Shown piece after piece: positions 21,339-34,800 of a stretch of DNA of 64,000 nt. Where the stretch lies: positions 703,766 through 767,765 of the forward strand of contig CABFPE010000141.1 in the NCBI GenBank assembly GCA_900660155.1, read 5' to 3'. How positions within the stretch are numbered: position 1 is the first letter of the stretch; every line of letters starts with the position of its first letter. The notes beneath the pieces were generated by a model. That model was not told the origin of the DNA, made no database searches, and was given only the letters and a program-made list of their open reading frames with translations. The position numbers and the translations under genes were made by a program. The stretch comes from Hofstenia miamia (taxonomy: Eukaryota; Xenacoelomorpha; Acoela; Hofsteniidae).

Positions 21339-22485
21339 TATATACAAAATTTTGCAGTCTTATTGATGAAACATTTACTTATTTGTTTAATAAATTTAAT
21401 TCTAAGCATAACAAAGTAATAATTTGTTGCTAGAAAATGGATCAATTTTTCATTTCAAAGTTTTTAAAAATTCCTGGTAATGGAACTCCATAATTTCATT
21501 AAATCTTAGACGCTCTAAGTTACTAACAAATTTTGACTTAATCAAAGAGGTTGAGATTACCTCACTGTATTTAATCGTATGTTTTGAATTTATTAGATGC
21601 ATGTATTTAAAATGCATGATTTTTTGCTTAAAGCTGTTAAGGCGCTGTTTCTAATTTTTTTTAAATGCAGTTATTAAATTCTTTTAATTAAACTATTATT
21701 GTAATTGAGTTACCTAAGTGGGAGTGTGTGCTTTTTGTCTTAAACAAAAATTAGTTGAAGAAAATCTTAATTTATAATTCTTCAAGCAGTTAGACGCTGC
21801 CCCCGCACCCACATTTCATATTTTCAACCCACATATGAACGACAAAAATACGAGGTATCTCATTAGAAGGCATTGTTCTGTGCTATGTCTGTCCCTATCC
21901 CTATCCACGGATAATTTTGTAGTTCCATCCTACCCCACTCCATTGTTGGATAAGTCATTTGGTTGTCATATGACTGTCCAATTAATCGGTTGTGATAATT
22001 CATTTTTATTGTGAATCAAATTCTGCCATATATGACATGAGATACAACAGTTTTTTCCTGAACAAATCACACATAATTATTCCGCAATCACTATAACTAG
22101 ATTTTAAGACACTTAAATACTGTTTTTTAAATATTGAATCTTTAGCCAGAACACTGAAAGATTTTCTGTTCGCGGTTGACCTCTTTTGTGTTTCTTTTGA
22201 TGAATTAGTAGGGCGAGAGAATTAACAAATTTTATGTCAGACAGCATTTAAAATTGCCACAGGCTTTACAATGCTATTGTGCTTCAAACTAAAAATAGAA
22301 TAAATTAACCAATTTAATAAAATTTTCGTAATATTACCGCTACTTTTCAAAAACAGAAAAAATCTTTGATTGCTCTTCGCGAATTTTGTTTCAATAGATT
22401 CCCATATATCCCATTCCCTACATGCTATTAGAATTCCCTTTCCCCATGAGATCAACACTTTAATCAGCAACCATGTTTCCTTCTT
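21339..22485. other. Non-coding DNA, nothing recognised
   Basis: A reverse-strand open frame covers 22237-22614, but it shows no recognisable domain and its start is shared with the duplicated segment next door. Confidence 0.4.
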
Positions 22486-23101
22486 AAGAGCATGGAAAGC
22501 AAATAATAACAATTTGCGTATCACAATTTGGTCGGGTCGCGTATGGTAATGGGTCAGAAATGTGAAATTTCCAGATAATTTTACAAATTGAAGGGTCTCT
22601 TCAGAGGATGTCATAATTGAAAATCCCTTAAGTTGTCAATTTCATACTACTTATTCTAGCGACCTCGTTTTTGTGTAGCTATTTAATGTATATTTTCAAA
22701 AATAATTTAATTTAGACATTGTCTTCAAGAGTTGCTTTTTAATCTTGAAATTTAAGGCTATTTTAAGTTAGTAATTTGAAAAGGATTTCATAATATTGAT
22801 GAAATTTATTTCATCAGGGGCTACTAAATAGTATACCTTCATTGCATTTACATGCATATATATGTTTGTATCTGTACAAGCGCATATTGTTATTGTTTTG
22901 TTCCCAATTAAACCTTTTCGGTCCTGGCGAGATTTCTGCCAATCATCCTTCCCCATATTAAGTTTTTGATTATTGCTCAAAAAGTTATGGAGGTTTCTTA
23001 GTGAAACTGGTGATTTTTCCTAACTTTTGTTGGGGATCATGACCCCCTATTAAAGGTTTCTAAATATCCACTAATTTTATATATGGTATTCAGAGGCCCA
23101 G
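22486..23101. repeat. First copy of a 0.62-kb duplication ending at a single N
   Basis: Near-identical to 23103-23720, with only scattered base changes and small indels. The copy ends exactly at the N at 23102. Confidence 0.9.
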
Positions 23102-23102
23102 N

Positions 23103-23720
23103 AAGAGCATGGAAAGCAAATAATAACAATTTGCGTATCACAATTTGGTCGGGTCGCGTATGGTAATGGGTCAGAAATGTGAAATTTCCAGATAATTTTA
23201 CAAATTGAAGGGTCTCTTCAGAGGATGTCATAATTGAAAATCCCTTAAGTTGTCCATTTCATACTACTTATTCTAGCGACCTCGTTTTTGTGTAGCTATT
23301 TAATGTATATTTTCTAAAGTACTTTAATTTAGACATTATGTCTTCAAGAGTTGCTTTTTAATCTTAAAATTTAAGGCTATTTTAAGTTAGTAATTTGAAA
23401 AGGATTTCATAAATTGATGAAATTTATTTGCATCAGGAGCTACTAAATAGTATACCTTTATTGCATTTACATGCATATATATGTTTGTATCTGTACAAGC
23501 GCATATTGTTATAGTTTTGTTCCCAATTAAACCTTTTCGGTCCTGGCGAGATTTCTGCCAATCCACCTTCCCCATATTAAGTTTTTGATTATTGCTCAAA
23601 AAGTTATGGAGGTTTCTTAGTGAAACTGGTGATTTTTCCTAACTTTTGTTGGGGATCATGACCCCCTATTAAAGGTTTCTAAATATCCACTAATTTTATA
23701 TATGGTATTCAGAGGCCCAG
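23103..23720. repeat. Second copy of the 0.62-kb duplication
   Basis: Starts immediately after the N and ends at CAGAGGCCCAG, the same word that ends the first copy. It is probably the start of the next contig overlapping the previous one. Confidence 0.9.
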
Positions 23721-24979
23721 CAACAACAATATATATGAGGGGGTGCATTAGCAAAATTGCTGCCCCTTCAATAGTTGCAACTAGAATCGTCTGAGTTTAT
23801 TTCTTTAAACCTAGTACATGTACATGTATAGTGCAATCTTGATAGCCCTTGTAATAGTTTCCAGTATATGCAAAATAATATATAAGACATATATGTGTAT
23901 GTTTGGTGACTGGTGTATATTAAAACACTCAGCTCTACTTGAAAAACAAAGATAGCACAGATGTAAAATCTGAAATTCAAATAGTTTTTCATAAGAAAAG
24001 TTCACTCTTGCTATTTTTGTTTTCAGTGCAAGTTGGTAAAATAGGAATCTTGAAATAGCGCTTATCAATTCATAATTTGATCAGCAAGCATGGAAAAAAA
24101 TTAAATGATGCTGTCAGTCAAACACTACAATTAATTGTCCTAAAAAATCAATTTCAGTACATTTTTATCAGTATTTGGTTTTCTACTTTTCTAATTACAA
24201 ACATCCTAATGCTAACAAAATGACAAAAAACTCTTGCATGTAGTCTAAGGATTACATTCTTTATTCGTTACAAAGCAATTTAATCTTCAAAACAAAAGTC
24301 TATCACATGCAATCCTATTGATATTAATCATTTAATATTATAAGAATTAAGTGTTCCCTACCCCCATTCAATGATAGAAATGTGTCTGCTAAAATTCTAT
24401 GTACATGAACAAAAACTTAGTTTACTTTTGATTGATTTGCCAATAATATTGACAAATCAATTTGATTTGAAAACTTCAAATACACATATATAAAAAACCA
24501 ATCACTGTTTATTGAATTGTAACCATCAGTTTTTGTTACACTATTCATTTTCAAATTTTCTCTTAAATTTTTTTTTGGTATAGAGCGAAAGTCTTCTAGT
24601 CGGTCATCACACAAATGTTTTCATGCAGTTTCTGATCGTTCTGAGCTTACAAAGAGAAAGTTTGCTGGAAGCAACAGCCACATGAATGCATGCGCTTCAA
24701 CAGGAAAAAAGGAAATATGTGTTTTCTATTAGGACTTTCACTAGGCTGAATTTATTTCTGACCATTTTATGATGACATATCAAAATGATTGTTGAAAGAA
24801 AATAAATTAGGTCAAATACAAAGTAATGCAAAGATGAGATTGACACTTAATAAAACATAGCAGTAGTGTACGGAAAGGGGTAGGTTTTCAAAATTGATTT
24901 TGATTGGTTAAATCAAATGAAATACTTTAAAAATGAAGGTCTATTTTTGAATATTTTGATAAATTCCGTGGGGCCTCAC

Positions 24980-25036
24980 CGTCCATTTCGTCACCTACTT
25001 GATCACGAAGAGTATTAGAAAATTCTGCATACGCCT
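24980..25036 (-). CDS. Candidate 57-base exon, unrecognised gene
   Basis: On the reverse strand it lies between TATGTTTCAG and GACG|GTGAGG, both good splice sites. One frame is open and reads AYAEFSNTLRDQVGDEMD, with equal phase (1) on both sides. Codon use looks protein-like, but I do not recognise the product and no partner exon was found. Confidence 0.35.
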
Positions 25037-25547
25037 CTGAAACATAGGATAGAAAATTGAGATTGATTAGGTAATGATTGCGATTTAACATCTTGGGTTA
25101 CATTGCACCTTGTTGATTCTTCTATGGAATGGGATAAAAATAAGTTAGACCTACCAAATGTTAATTGTATTCTCAAGGCTAGAATTTGAAATGCAGATTT
25201 GTAATAAAAAATTTAAATGTAAACTTTCGAATTGAAAACTGCTTAGAAAAAAGTTACTTAGGCATAATAAAAGAGTTCCTTCAAAAATTTATTAGACTAT
25301 ATTAAAGTTAGTTTTTCATTTAGGTTAGAAGAATAGAACAAATCAAATAGGTTGAAAATATAGATAATATGTCGCCCTTTTAGTGACTGAGATTCAAGAA
25401 TTACATTTACAAAGAAAACACAAATCACTTATTCAAATACATATTTCACGAAAATATTGAGAGATGCACTTACTGCATTGTAAATTTAGAAAATTAGTGG
25501 AAAATAAAATGAATGAATCGCAACATTTGTTAAATGGTCATTTTGCT

Positions 25548-25625
25548 GCCCCCTGAGAAAAAATATTCGGGGGGTGCATCACCCCCAGCACCCCCGGTTA
25601 GCTGATGGTATTGTATTTTAACCGG
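25548..25625. repeat. GC-rich CACCCCC block, possible transposon end
   Basis: TTGCTGCCCCCTGAG and GGGGGGTGCATCACCCCC stand out in AT-rich DNA, and similar words (GGGGGTGCATTAGC, TTGCTGCCCC) occur at about 23738-23766. They could be ends of an old non-autonomous element, but no inverted pair or target duplication was found. Confidence 0.3.
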
Positions 25626-26263
25626 GGGCATAGTCTTATTATTATTGTTGGTATGAAAAATTATCTAAAATAAAAAAGGAAAATTGTATTTCATAAACTA
25701 TGAATAAATTCTAATGAATTTCATCATTTCCTACTATTAATACCAATATTTAATATATTGCAAAAATAACTAAATTTTTGGATTTGATGACGTTATCAAA
25801 TTTCTGAAAATTGCAAAGTTTCGTTTCAATATCATAATCCTATTTAGAATTAGATAGGGGAATGAAATCCTCCCTCCAGGACTTGAGGAGCCCAAAAAGT
25901 AAAGGATTTGAATAGGTTTAAATCCAAATATGGTGGATTTTACTAATTTTAATTTCAGTAATTAGTATTACAAAATTTAAATTTTATATAAGTTATTTTA
26001 TTTTTAATATTGTTTTTTGTGAATATCTTTGGACTGGATAACCCAAAACTCTAAACCCTTTATCAAAATAAACTATGATTTAAAGTAGCATATACCAAAT
26101 TTAATGGAAGAGGATGTGTTGTCTTTAGCAGCATTGTATGGCCTCTAATTCTGAGTCACAATGTTTCATAAATTTGAGTTATTTATAAGGAAGTAAATTA
26201 GTAAGCCTTACCCATTATTAAATGATTTTATACTAACATTCCTTGAAAAAATAATTTATTAGC

Positions 26264-26304
26264 CAATGTTGCTTCGATGACCTACCACTTAACGGATAAT
26301 TTAA
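26264..26304 (+). CDS. Candidate short exon, unrecognised gene
   Basis: It lies between TTATTAG and AAT|GTAAGC. The open frame reads NVASMTYHLTDNL and ends in phase 2. Its link to the next candidate exon is ambiguous. Confidence 0.25.
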
Positions 26305-26364
26305 TGTAAGCTTCCCAAAATCCATAAAATTTTGGTGAATTAATAAACATTTTTGAAAACGTTT

Positions 26365-26451
26365 TTAGAACCCTGCAAGCGGTGATGTCGTTAAGTTCAT
26401 TAATAACAGTGATGTCGTGACTTATAAATCTTCACATCCAACCAAAGAGGT
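26365..26451 (+). CDS. Candidate exon, unrecognised gene
   Basis: It lies between CGTTTTTAG and GAG|GTATTT. The phase-0 frame reads NPASGDVVKFINNSDVVTYK and SSHPTKE. If joined to 26264-26304 instead, the frame becomes LQAVMSLSSLITVMS and stops. The two readings cannot both be right. Confidence 0.3.
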
Positions 26452-26885
26452 ATTTTTCTACTAAATTCGATTTCCTTTTGGAATTCTAGAAAATTACTTT
26501 TAGTTGCACGATCATTATACATTTTAGGTAATTACATTACAAGAATTAAAATTTTCTGACAATTATTTGTCTAATTGAATTTTATTGTTGTTTATTTATT
26601 CATTTGATTGTATATAAATGGACACCAATACATCTGGGATTTATTTCGCGCTCCTTTCACTGCATCTGTAATTCGATTCGGCTATCAATGCAATAGGTAT
26701 GTTTACAATTTATTATTTATTAGTTTATTATTATTTTTCTATAATTATGGTACTAGCCAATAAATTAGTGCACTAATGTATGTTTCTGTATTTTTGTCGA
26801 ATCTATAGCCGTCAAGCGTAATCGTTCACCTGATTTTTTTTAGATTCGTCATTTCGTTATACATTGAATGGATATGTTTACTCTA

Positions 26886-26892
<7 letters not shown>

Positions 26893-26934
<42 letters not shown>
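26893..26934. repeat. TA microsatellite
   Basis: About 42 bases of TA preceded by a TCTC run. Confidence 0.9.
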
Positions 26935-26937
<3 letters not shown>

Positions 26938-26999
26938 TTTTCGCTCAATTACACCCTGTGATTCCTAGGCAACAATTATTTAAATTTTAAATTATGAAT

Positions 27000-29900
27000 C
27001 AAAGAATTAAGTTTGTCAAAGTTTCAATAATGTTATTTTAGTAAGGCTCTTAAAATGTTGGATTGGGGATATGCTACGAAATATGGGAAATTAAAAATGT
27101 CATCCTTGAAATTGACAAGTTTATGCCGAAAAGTTCATCGTATTCTCCGGATACTACTTAATGGATTGCTAAGTATGCAAATGATTTGTAGTTCTTCGTA
27201 AAATCACCATTAAATTTGCTTATAGGGTTAAACTTTATTTCGTATTAACTGATTGTATCAGTTTGTTAAAATCTTGCATTTCTATTAAATTCGGATATCG
27301 ACGACCTCTTTAATTGGTTTATTTGTATAAAATAAAATAGTAATTGCAAATTTCAAGTTTTTACATTCATTGTAGTGTTAGTTTTAAAAAAATTGAAAAT
27401 ATATTAATTAGGCTTGCGAAAACTAACATTTCTTGATTTTAGAATATCTTTTATTGCGACTGATGCTTTCATTTTAATGAGGTCTGGTACTGTCTTGCCA
27501 CTGCATCTGTGGTTAAAATGTAAGAATAATTTCTGCATAATTTATGTTTATATAATGATAGATGTTCGTTTAATTTGTTTTATAAAATCCCTTAAGAGTT
27601 TTAAATGTTCACACGGATCTCAACTAAAGCGTCGCTCGTTTGGTATATTCTGACACGTGCTTTAAAATATATTACCGCTAGAACACTGCACGTTGAAAAA
27701 ACGTGCACTGCATTGTATTATAAACTATAACACACATCTTTGCAGTAATTGAAAAAGTTTTTCCAAATAAAAATAATTAACTTTTCTGATTCTGTAATTA
27801 ATATAATACAACTTACGTTATCATCACCATTATTATCAGCATAGCATTGAACAGAGGAAGTTTCACAACGCACCGCACTTTAGTCAATGTAATTAAATTC
27901 ACCGATGCTTTTAAGACTTATGGTTCATTGCCGGTATATATTTGATCTGACAATTCCATTTTTAATATGAAGGAGCTCTAATTTTTAAATAAACTTTTGT
28001 ATTTTAATATAACATGTTCTCTTAATATTAATGCGTCTGGGACCATTGGAATTACTATTGACTCTTGAATGTTGCATACATATATCGATTGTACCAATGT
28101 AGTAGTGACTTGGGACAATGTCAGAGTCAGATATCCCAACAGCAATTCAGGCATCGAAAACCATTGTATGTAGGTTTGAGAAATAGTTATTTTTCACCCT
28201 CCTGTCCTAATTTTATGCAAATGTGCACGGTATTTCTGTATGCACCATTATTGTCATATTTTTTAATTTACCTTTCCGTTTTTTATTGAAGTCAATCGAA
28301 ATTGCATGTCTAGTAAACGCACAGGCAAAATATACAAAATTTAGTAATTGTAAATTATTTCAGTTAGAAATTGTTATAGGCTTAAATCCTTTACTCAGCA
28401 GTTGAGGTTAGGGAAGTCAAGCGATAATTTTGTGTTATTCTCTGAAAATAGGCGGAGGAAAAAGCGATATTCAAATATTCAAATATTTTTTTATATCATT
28501 TTAAATTCAATCTAAGCACATGATTTCACTAACCTGAAAATAGTTTACTAAGAAATGTAATTTGCTTTTTATTAAACTCTGCAAATATAATTGATCAAAA
28601 TATAATTCATACACCCACAAAACACAATTGGAGACACAAGCATTCTACTAAACACATTTACCGATTTCTTACACTGAGCTGACCACATACATACACACAC
28701 ACACACACACATATTTATTATTATTACATATTATATATTTAGTTTGTAGTTTAATTCTAGCTTCTAGCAAATATATATTGCTTCGACTGTTCTGCAATGT
28801 GATTTCGGATCACGTGTCTATTACCATATGATTAGGAGTGATGTTATTAAAAAAACAATTACGTAGGATTGAGCTCCCTAGCCTCACCTTGAGTGCGGAG
28901 CTTTCTATAATAATAATAATTATTATTATTTGTACTCTTTTCCATTTATTATTAATAATAATTTTGATTTCTTTTGAATAATCAGAGACTTGTTTTTCTT
29001 TAATAGATTGTCTTCTCCAGAGATAAGTGTCCGTGCTTCTGCGGAAATTATGTTTTATACTAGTTATTTTTATTTTCTTTTTAATTTGCTCATGCATATT
29101 CATTAATCTTCGCCATTTGAAAAAATAAGTTCAATAACCTCTAGCGATAATTATTCCGACGTTGTTTATCGCATACAGGCTGGTTAGAAGATAACAGACA
29201 ACAAACATTTGGAATAACAATTTCTGTCTAACTCTTTGACGAGACTGGTATATATTTGTACCACCTTTTTGTTAGTAAATATGTCCATTACAGTATTTTT
29301 TTAATAATTTCATGAAGAATAGAAAACCATGAACCCACATCCACATTATTGTAAAAAATATTGGTTTTTTTAGGAATCATGCGGTTTGAACAAGATACCA
29401 TTGTCTAGCCTATTTGGCTAGTTTGGGAAATTTGAATCTTTTCTGTGGCTATTATAGATGAGAATTTGAAGGAAAAATGACCGAATGTATCATTTCCTTT
29501 GTATCTATGTAGACATAAATTATGTTTCGTAAATCTTTGACATATTTTCAATTTCATTATTCTTTTTTCAACCAAATTTCTGTTGTTTTTTTAAAATATA
29601 AATCCATTTTTACAAAATCCTATAGTGCAACATCCTTTTATGTCAAATTTTTTTACTTTTTAGGTGAAATTTTATGCGTATTTAACATAATTTTCTCATT
29701 TAATTTTAAAATTTTGTATGCTTGTTTTAATTATGTCCTTTTGCATGCCTCACGTAGAAAACGAAACACTAAATATATACATTGTATCTTTGAGTTCACC
29801 CTCCGATATTTATGATCATGACAATTGACAGCTACCTCTTTTTGTTCATGTAAGCTTACTACATATTTTGCTAAAAACGAACACTTTCTTATAAATAAAT

Positions 29901-31053
29901 GCATTAAAAAATTTTACACTGAGGAGACCATTGTAGCTGGACACTTTAATATAATTGTATAAATGTTAATTTCTGTATAATTTAAAATATTATTTTATAA
30001 AGGTTTTATTTTGAAAAAATTTATAAACTCGAGAGATGGTGAAATAGACAGCTAGCTAACTTATTGGTTCATTAATCTAAAAATAATCCAAATAACTGGC
30101 TTGCGTTGGGAGATACAAGGAAGTCATGAATGTATGTTAGTGTTTGCACTGATCTTTGTTACTATAGAATGAACTGCAATATCAATTGAGTGTGCTATTT
30201 GTCTTTCATCATTGAAATGTAACCTGTAAAGTTTTGTTTATTATGTATCTCCGCGAAGGAGGTATTATTTTCGCCTCGGTTAGTCTGTCTGGCGTTCTGT
30301 CTGTTTGCCAGCAGGATTTCTAAAATAGTAGTGAATACATCTTTATGTAAAAATCTCCAGCTAAGTGTTTGATATTAAATACGCATGAAATTTTACATTT
30401 ATTTTTTAAAGAAATTCTACTCTTTAAATTAAATATTAGTAAATTTGAATTCAAAATTTGCTTGAGTACGCATTTAATGCAATTTTTAACTTTTCTAATA
30501 TATTTATTGAACTGCTTTTGAATTAATGACCTGCTATTTTAGAAGTTAAAATCTGCACTGAGCATTGACAAATTGCTAACTGTTCAAATTCACTAATGTT
30601 CTTAATGCATTCGAATATTAAAGTTTGTTTTACTAATGAAATATTAATTACAGATTCATTCATCACTCCCCTTTTCTTATTCCTTTTAATGTCTTCCCAA
30701 TTTGAATTTCAAATTTGATTTATGATTTATTATCTTTTTTCGATGTTAAAATAATAATTCTCCTTTTCATTCGCTTAACGCAATGTATTTTAATTAGTGT
30801 GTTTTTTGTACTTTTACATTATTTCCTTAAATGCTTTCAAATGTCAGTAAATGAAGCCTGTAGTTTGTATCCATTGTCTGTAATATCAGTTTGATATATT
30901 TATGTGGTAATTCGTTTTTTGAATTTTTCATTACGCCTCCTGCGGGAATTTCTAAATTGAAAAACTTCTTTTGTCTAGCGCCAACATGTAATGGATGCAT
31001 TACGCTTCGCTATGGATTTAATTTTTCTCAACAGATTAAAAATTTAATCTCAA
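27000..31053. other. Gene-poor DNA upstream of the receptor cyclase
   Basis: It should hold the promoter and any 5' UTR exons of the receptor gene. A TATA-like TATAAAT near 26610, followed by a GTATGT donor at 26697, could be a first non-coding exon, but this is speculation. It contains a CA microsatellite (about 28691-28712) and an AAT/ATT palindrome near 28905-28930. Confidence 0.35.
28691..28712. repeat. CA microsatellite
   Basis: About 22 bases of ACACAC. Confidence 0.85.
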
Positions 31054-31868
31054 ATGCATCGATCTCTGTCGTGCTTGGTTTATATTTTACTTGAAATGGA
31101 TTTATTTGTTTGTCTTTCTCCAAAATGTAAACTTCTTAACAAGTCCTTGTCTGAGGAAAAACTAATTGTTGTTCTACTTCCAGGAAAGCATTCACAGCGG
31201 CCAGAAGCATACTCTAATTTGCTGCCAGCATATTTGCTAGCGAAGAGAGATATTGGCAATAGACGCGGATCAGCCAATATCAGTATTACATACAAGGAAG
31301 TACCAACTACGCCAGTTTTCGATAAATACACTGTTACATCCACAGTAGTTTCCATATTTGATAGCTTTGATCTCAATTGTGACTCTATTGTAGGTTTGCC
31401 TGATCGTCGGTTTTTGTACATGGCTAATGAATTATTCCTTAATAGGAAAACGCCATTTTTTTGTACAACGGACTTTTTCGGTAATGCATATTTAGATCGA
31501 AATTGGTCAAACTATAAAAAACATGCAGTCACATATTTTCGTCCTTGGCAAAACCCCGCTGAGTTTGTCTTAGCCCTCGTCGACCAATACCAATGGAATC
31601 TTTTATCGGTTGTATATGAACTCAACATTCAGATTGGCATTGACTACGATACTACGAATGGCACTCGGATCGGAATTTTGGAACTAGTAATGGATATGTT
31701 AATAAAATCAAATTTAAACCTAAAGGATTCCCTCCTTCGGCACAATCTCTATTCGCTTTATAATAACGATTATGTCGCGCTTTTGAGAGACATTAAATCA
31801 AAATCACGCATCATCATATTCAGTCTAGCTATTGCCAAAATCTATGATATCATGTTGGCTGCTGATAG
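31054..31868 (+). CDS. Receptor cyclase exon 1: N-terminus and first ligand-binding lobe
   Basis: 271 codons and two bases, ending GCTGATAG|GTTGGT. A TAA precedes the ATG by two codons. The first 40 residues are hydrophobic but contain Glu and Asp (YILLEMDLFVCL), so a signal peptide is plausible, not clear. A later acceptor (CTTCTTAACAAG before SLSEEK) would allow a separate signal-peptide exon. The fold then follows the ANF-receptor pattern. Confidence 0.8.
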
Positions 31869-34800
31869 GTTGGTTGAATACCATTCTATTATTTTATATC
31901 ATGCTAGAATGCGATTTTGATAAAGAGGGTATTTAATTTTATCAAAGTTTTAAGCAAAACCGTCATGTTGTGTTAGCCTTGTTACTGGCAGGCATGATTT
32001 CTACTTCGTTTCGATTTTGAAAATTTTGAATCGGTTTTGTCCAATCATACACCCTTATTTTCTGGTAAATGATCCATTTATATGTTAATGTTTAGGTGTC
32101 ATATTTTTAATGACTCTTAGTTTTACAATATCATGTTGATAGAATTTTTCTAAATAAAGCGTTTAATCGTTTTGGACCAAAAATATATATTTCCGGAAAT
32201 TATTTTTGCCAAACCCAACCCTAACTCGAATTCAGAACGTTGTAGCAAAATTCTTCGAATATGCGCAAGACATTTATATCACAAATTATACAGTTATAAT
32301 CCTACAATTGTGGCCTTTCTTTGAGAATCATTTGAAAACACTCTTCGTTTCAAAGTTTTCTGCAAAAAGAATAAAAGTTTTACAATGTAAAATTCAAAAG
32401 GATTTTCCACAAATATGATTATTAAGGTACAGGATCTGGTTTACAGTATATAAATTATGAAATCAAAGAAATTATTTTGGATCGAAACAATGCATTTCCG
32501 TAGTTGTGTTAAAAATCCATGATTTTCAATAGGTCACTTGCTGCGTACATGTTAAAATCAATTTTAAAGCTCGACTTCGGTATGATTCCACAGATGAAAA
32601 TTCTATATCATTTTGTCTCTGATGCTCACGTGATGAATGCATCATTGGGTTAATCATAACACTATTTTTATGATTGCTTGCAAAAATTCAGTACGGAATC
32701 GTAGTTTGGTGTAAATTTTACCGAGAGTGCCGTCAAGCATTAATATTAATTTTACCATAATAAACTGTTATGCGATGATTAGACTGCTTTGCTAATACAT
32801 AACTGTCTCAATAAGATAATGTCGCTGCAATATTCACTTATTATTTATCAATAATCCATACCTCTATTACAGACGTTATATATTTCATAGGGTAAAACCT
32901 CACTTTACGCAAAATGCGTTAAAATTCCAAATTTATTTTTCTCAAATAATCTTAGAAAAGATCTATCACGGGCTCAGTTACAGAGGGCGTCTCTTTTAAA
33001 ATCAGGGATTGATTTACTAAGAGTTGCTGGGATCGCGGCCTCCCTTCCCGCTTGGGGTGCGATAAAGGGTTCTCACGCAATTGTTATTTTGCTTAACCTT
33101 AAACGCACTGTTTGGGGGGGGGGACAATTCGACCTCCCATGTCATTTTTGTCCATAACTTTGCTACTAGCGTAGTTAGGAGTGGATGAACATTTAGATTT
33201 TAGCAGCTGAAGCAGTTAGTAGCAGTAAACCATACTGTGTCATGTGCACAACACGCAGCTCTGTTTGAACGTGTTTATGAGCCAGCTATTGCAAATGCAA
33301 AGGGGGCTCATCAATGCTAGACAAAGGATATGGAAAATGGGATTAGTTTACTAATGCTTACGAGAAATATAGTTTCTTAGTCAGCCTTAATAATGGCTGC
33401 ATACGGTTAGGTGAGATATGTATTTATAACACTTAACTTCGTGTACCTAAAACTATTTGTTATGGTAATTTAAATTGGGCTGGGACGACCTAATTAATAT
33501 AACATGTTTTGCAAGGGTAGCAAGTGACGTGCATTATCACTCTCATCCTAATGAAATACAATTGCCAAACAAAGATCTGCAAAGTGCGTAACACAATTAA
33601 AGAGTTTAAGGAAGGTATATAGAGTTTACTTGCTTACACGCTTTCATTTTAACTTTGTGGAATCAGTTTCTTGCTGGGAAAATCCGAGAAAATTTATTTT
33701 TTGAACTACACTTCTAATTTGGTTTACTTAATATCTTACTGTTTAGATTTTATTAAACGTTTTAGGTTTCGAGTGACAACATTATGAATCCCTAGTTCAA
33801 TATATTTATTGTTCTACATGATTAACAGGTTGTTCCAAATTTCGCTAAACGTTATGTATCTGAATAAGCCGTTATTTGAATTTTATTGTGTATGTCTATC
33901 AAAAGAACAGCCTCCAAACCTGAATGCTCATGCTCGCAAATGGTCATCTGTTTTCGACAGCATCTACCTATGTGAAAAGTTCTTTTCGAAAATGAACATT
34001 ACTAAAAGTCATTATAGGTCCAGGCTGACAGACAAAAAACTCAGCATGCAGCTGAGAGTTGCCTCTTTGTCAGTTCGACCTAATATTGAATGTTTAGTGA
34101 AACAAAAAAGATTTCAAAAATCGCACTAATCAAAAAACGGCATTAAATTTTTTTATATTTTTGTATTATTTATTAGATAACTTTAGCTATAATTATTATT
34201 GCTCTTTGTTTGTTTTTCATTACCATTGATAAATGAACTTTAATTGTTTCTAAAATGTATATATTAGAATCATTTAAAAGTTGTGTTGCCCCCTTACTGA
34301 GCTGCAACTAACAAAGTGACCCGTGAAAGCGAATGGGTTCGTCACTCCTGCATTATACAAATGTTGACAGAGAACATGATTGCATTTATAGAGTTTGTTT
34401 GTGAAAAGCTCATCTTTTTAAAAGGAATATGCGCATGCGTGAAAAAGCATAATAATAGTTTATTTCTAGATTTAATATGTATTAAAATTGCATAAATTTA
34501 TGATTTTGTTTATTTCTATAACTTTTGTCACTAGAATTATTTAAAATCCATTCTCTTTTATAAATGTTTCAACTAATTAGCACTAATATAGGAAATAACT
34601 TTAAATATGAATATCACAAATTTTTACAGATTACATAACAAACAAATGGACTTCTATTTGAAAAGTATTGGTGTTAAGTAATGATAGGAGATTCAATGTC
34701 ACGAAATATGGGACCTGTGGTGAAAAAACTTTAGGTGGCAAAAATTTGCTATTTTGATATAAGATTATCATAGTCAAAATATCTTCTGATCATGTAAATT

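Noticed and set aside
22237-22614. Reverse-strand frame of 125 codons
   Set aside because: No recognisable domain. Part of it is repeated by the assembly duplication, which is no evidence of coding.
26617-26697. Frame reading HQYIWDLFRAPFTASVIRF before a GTATGT donor
   Set aside because: No acceptor or ATG opens this frame. A non-coding first exon is possible but unsupported.
28112-28168. Gln-rich exon-like segment (SDLGQCQSQISQQQF)
   Set aside because: Weak acceptor and no partner exon. Composition alone is not enough.
28810-29103. Reverse-strand frame with a run of isoleucines
   Set aside because: Created by an ATT/AAT repeat, not a protein.
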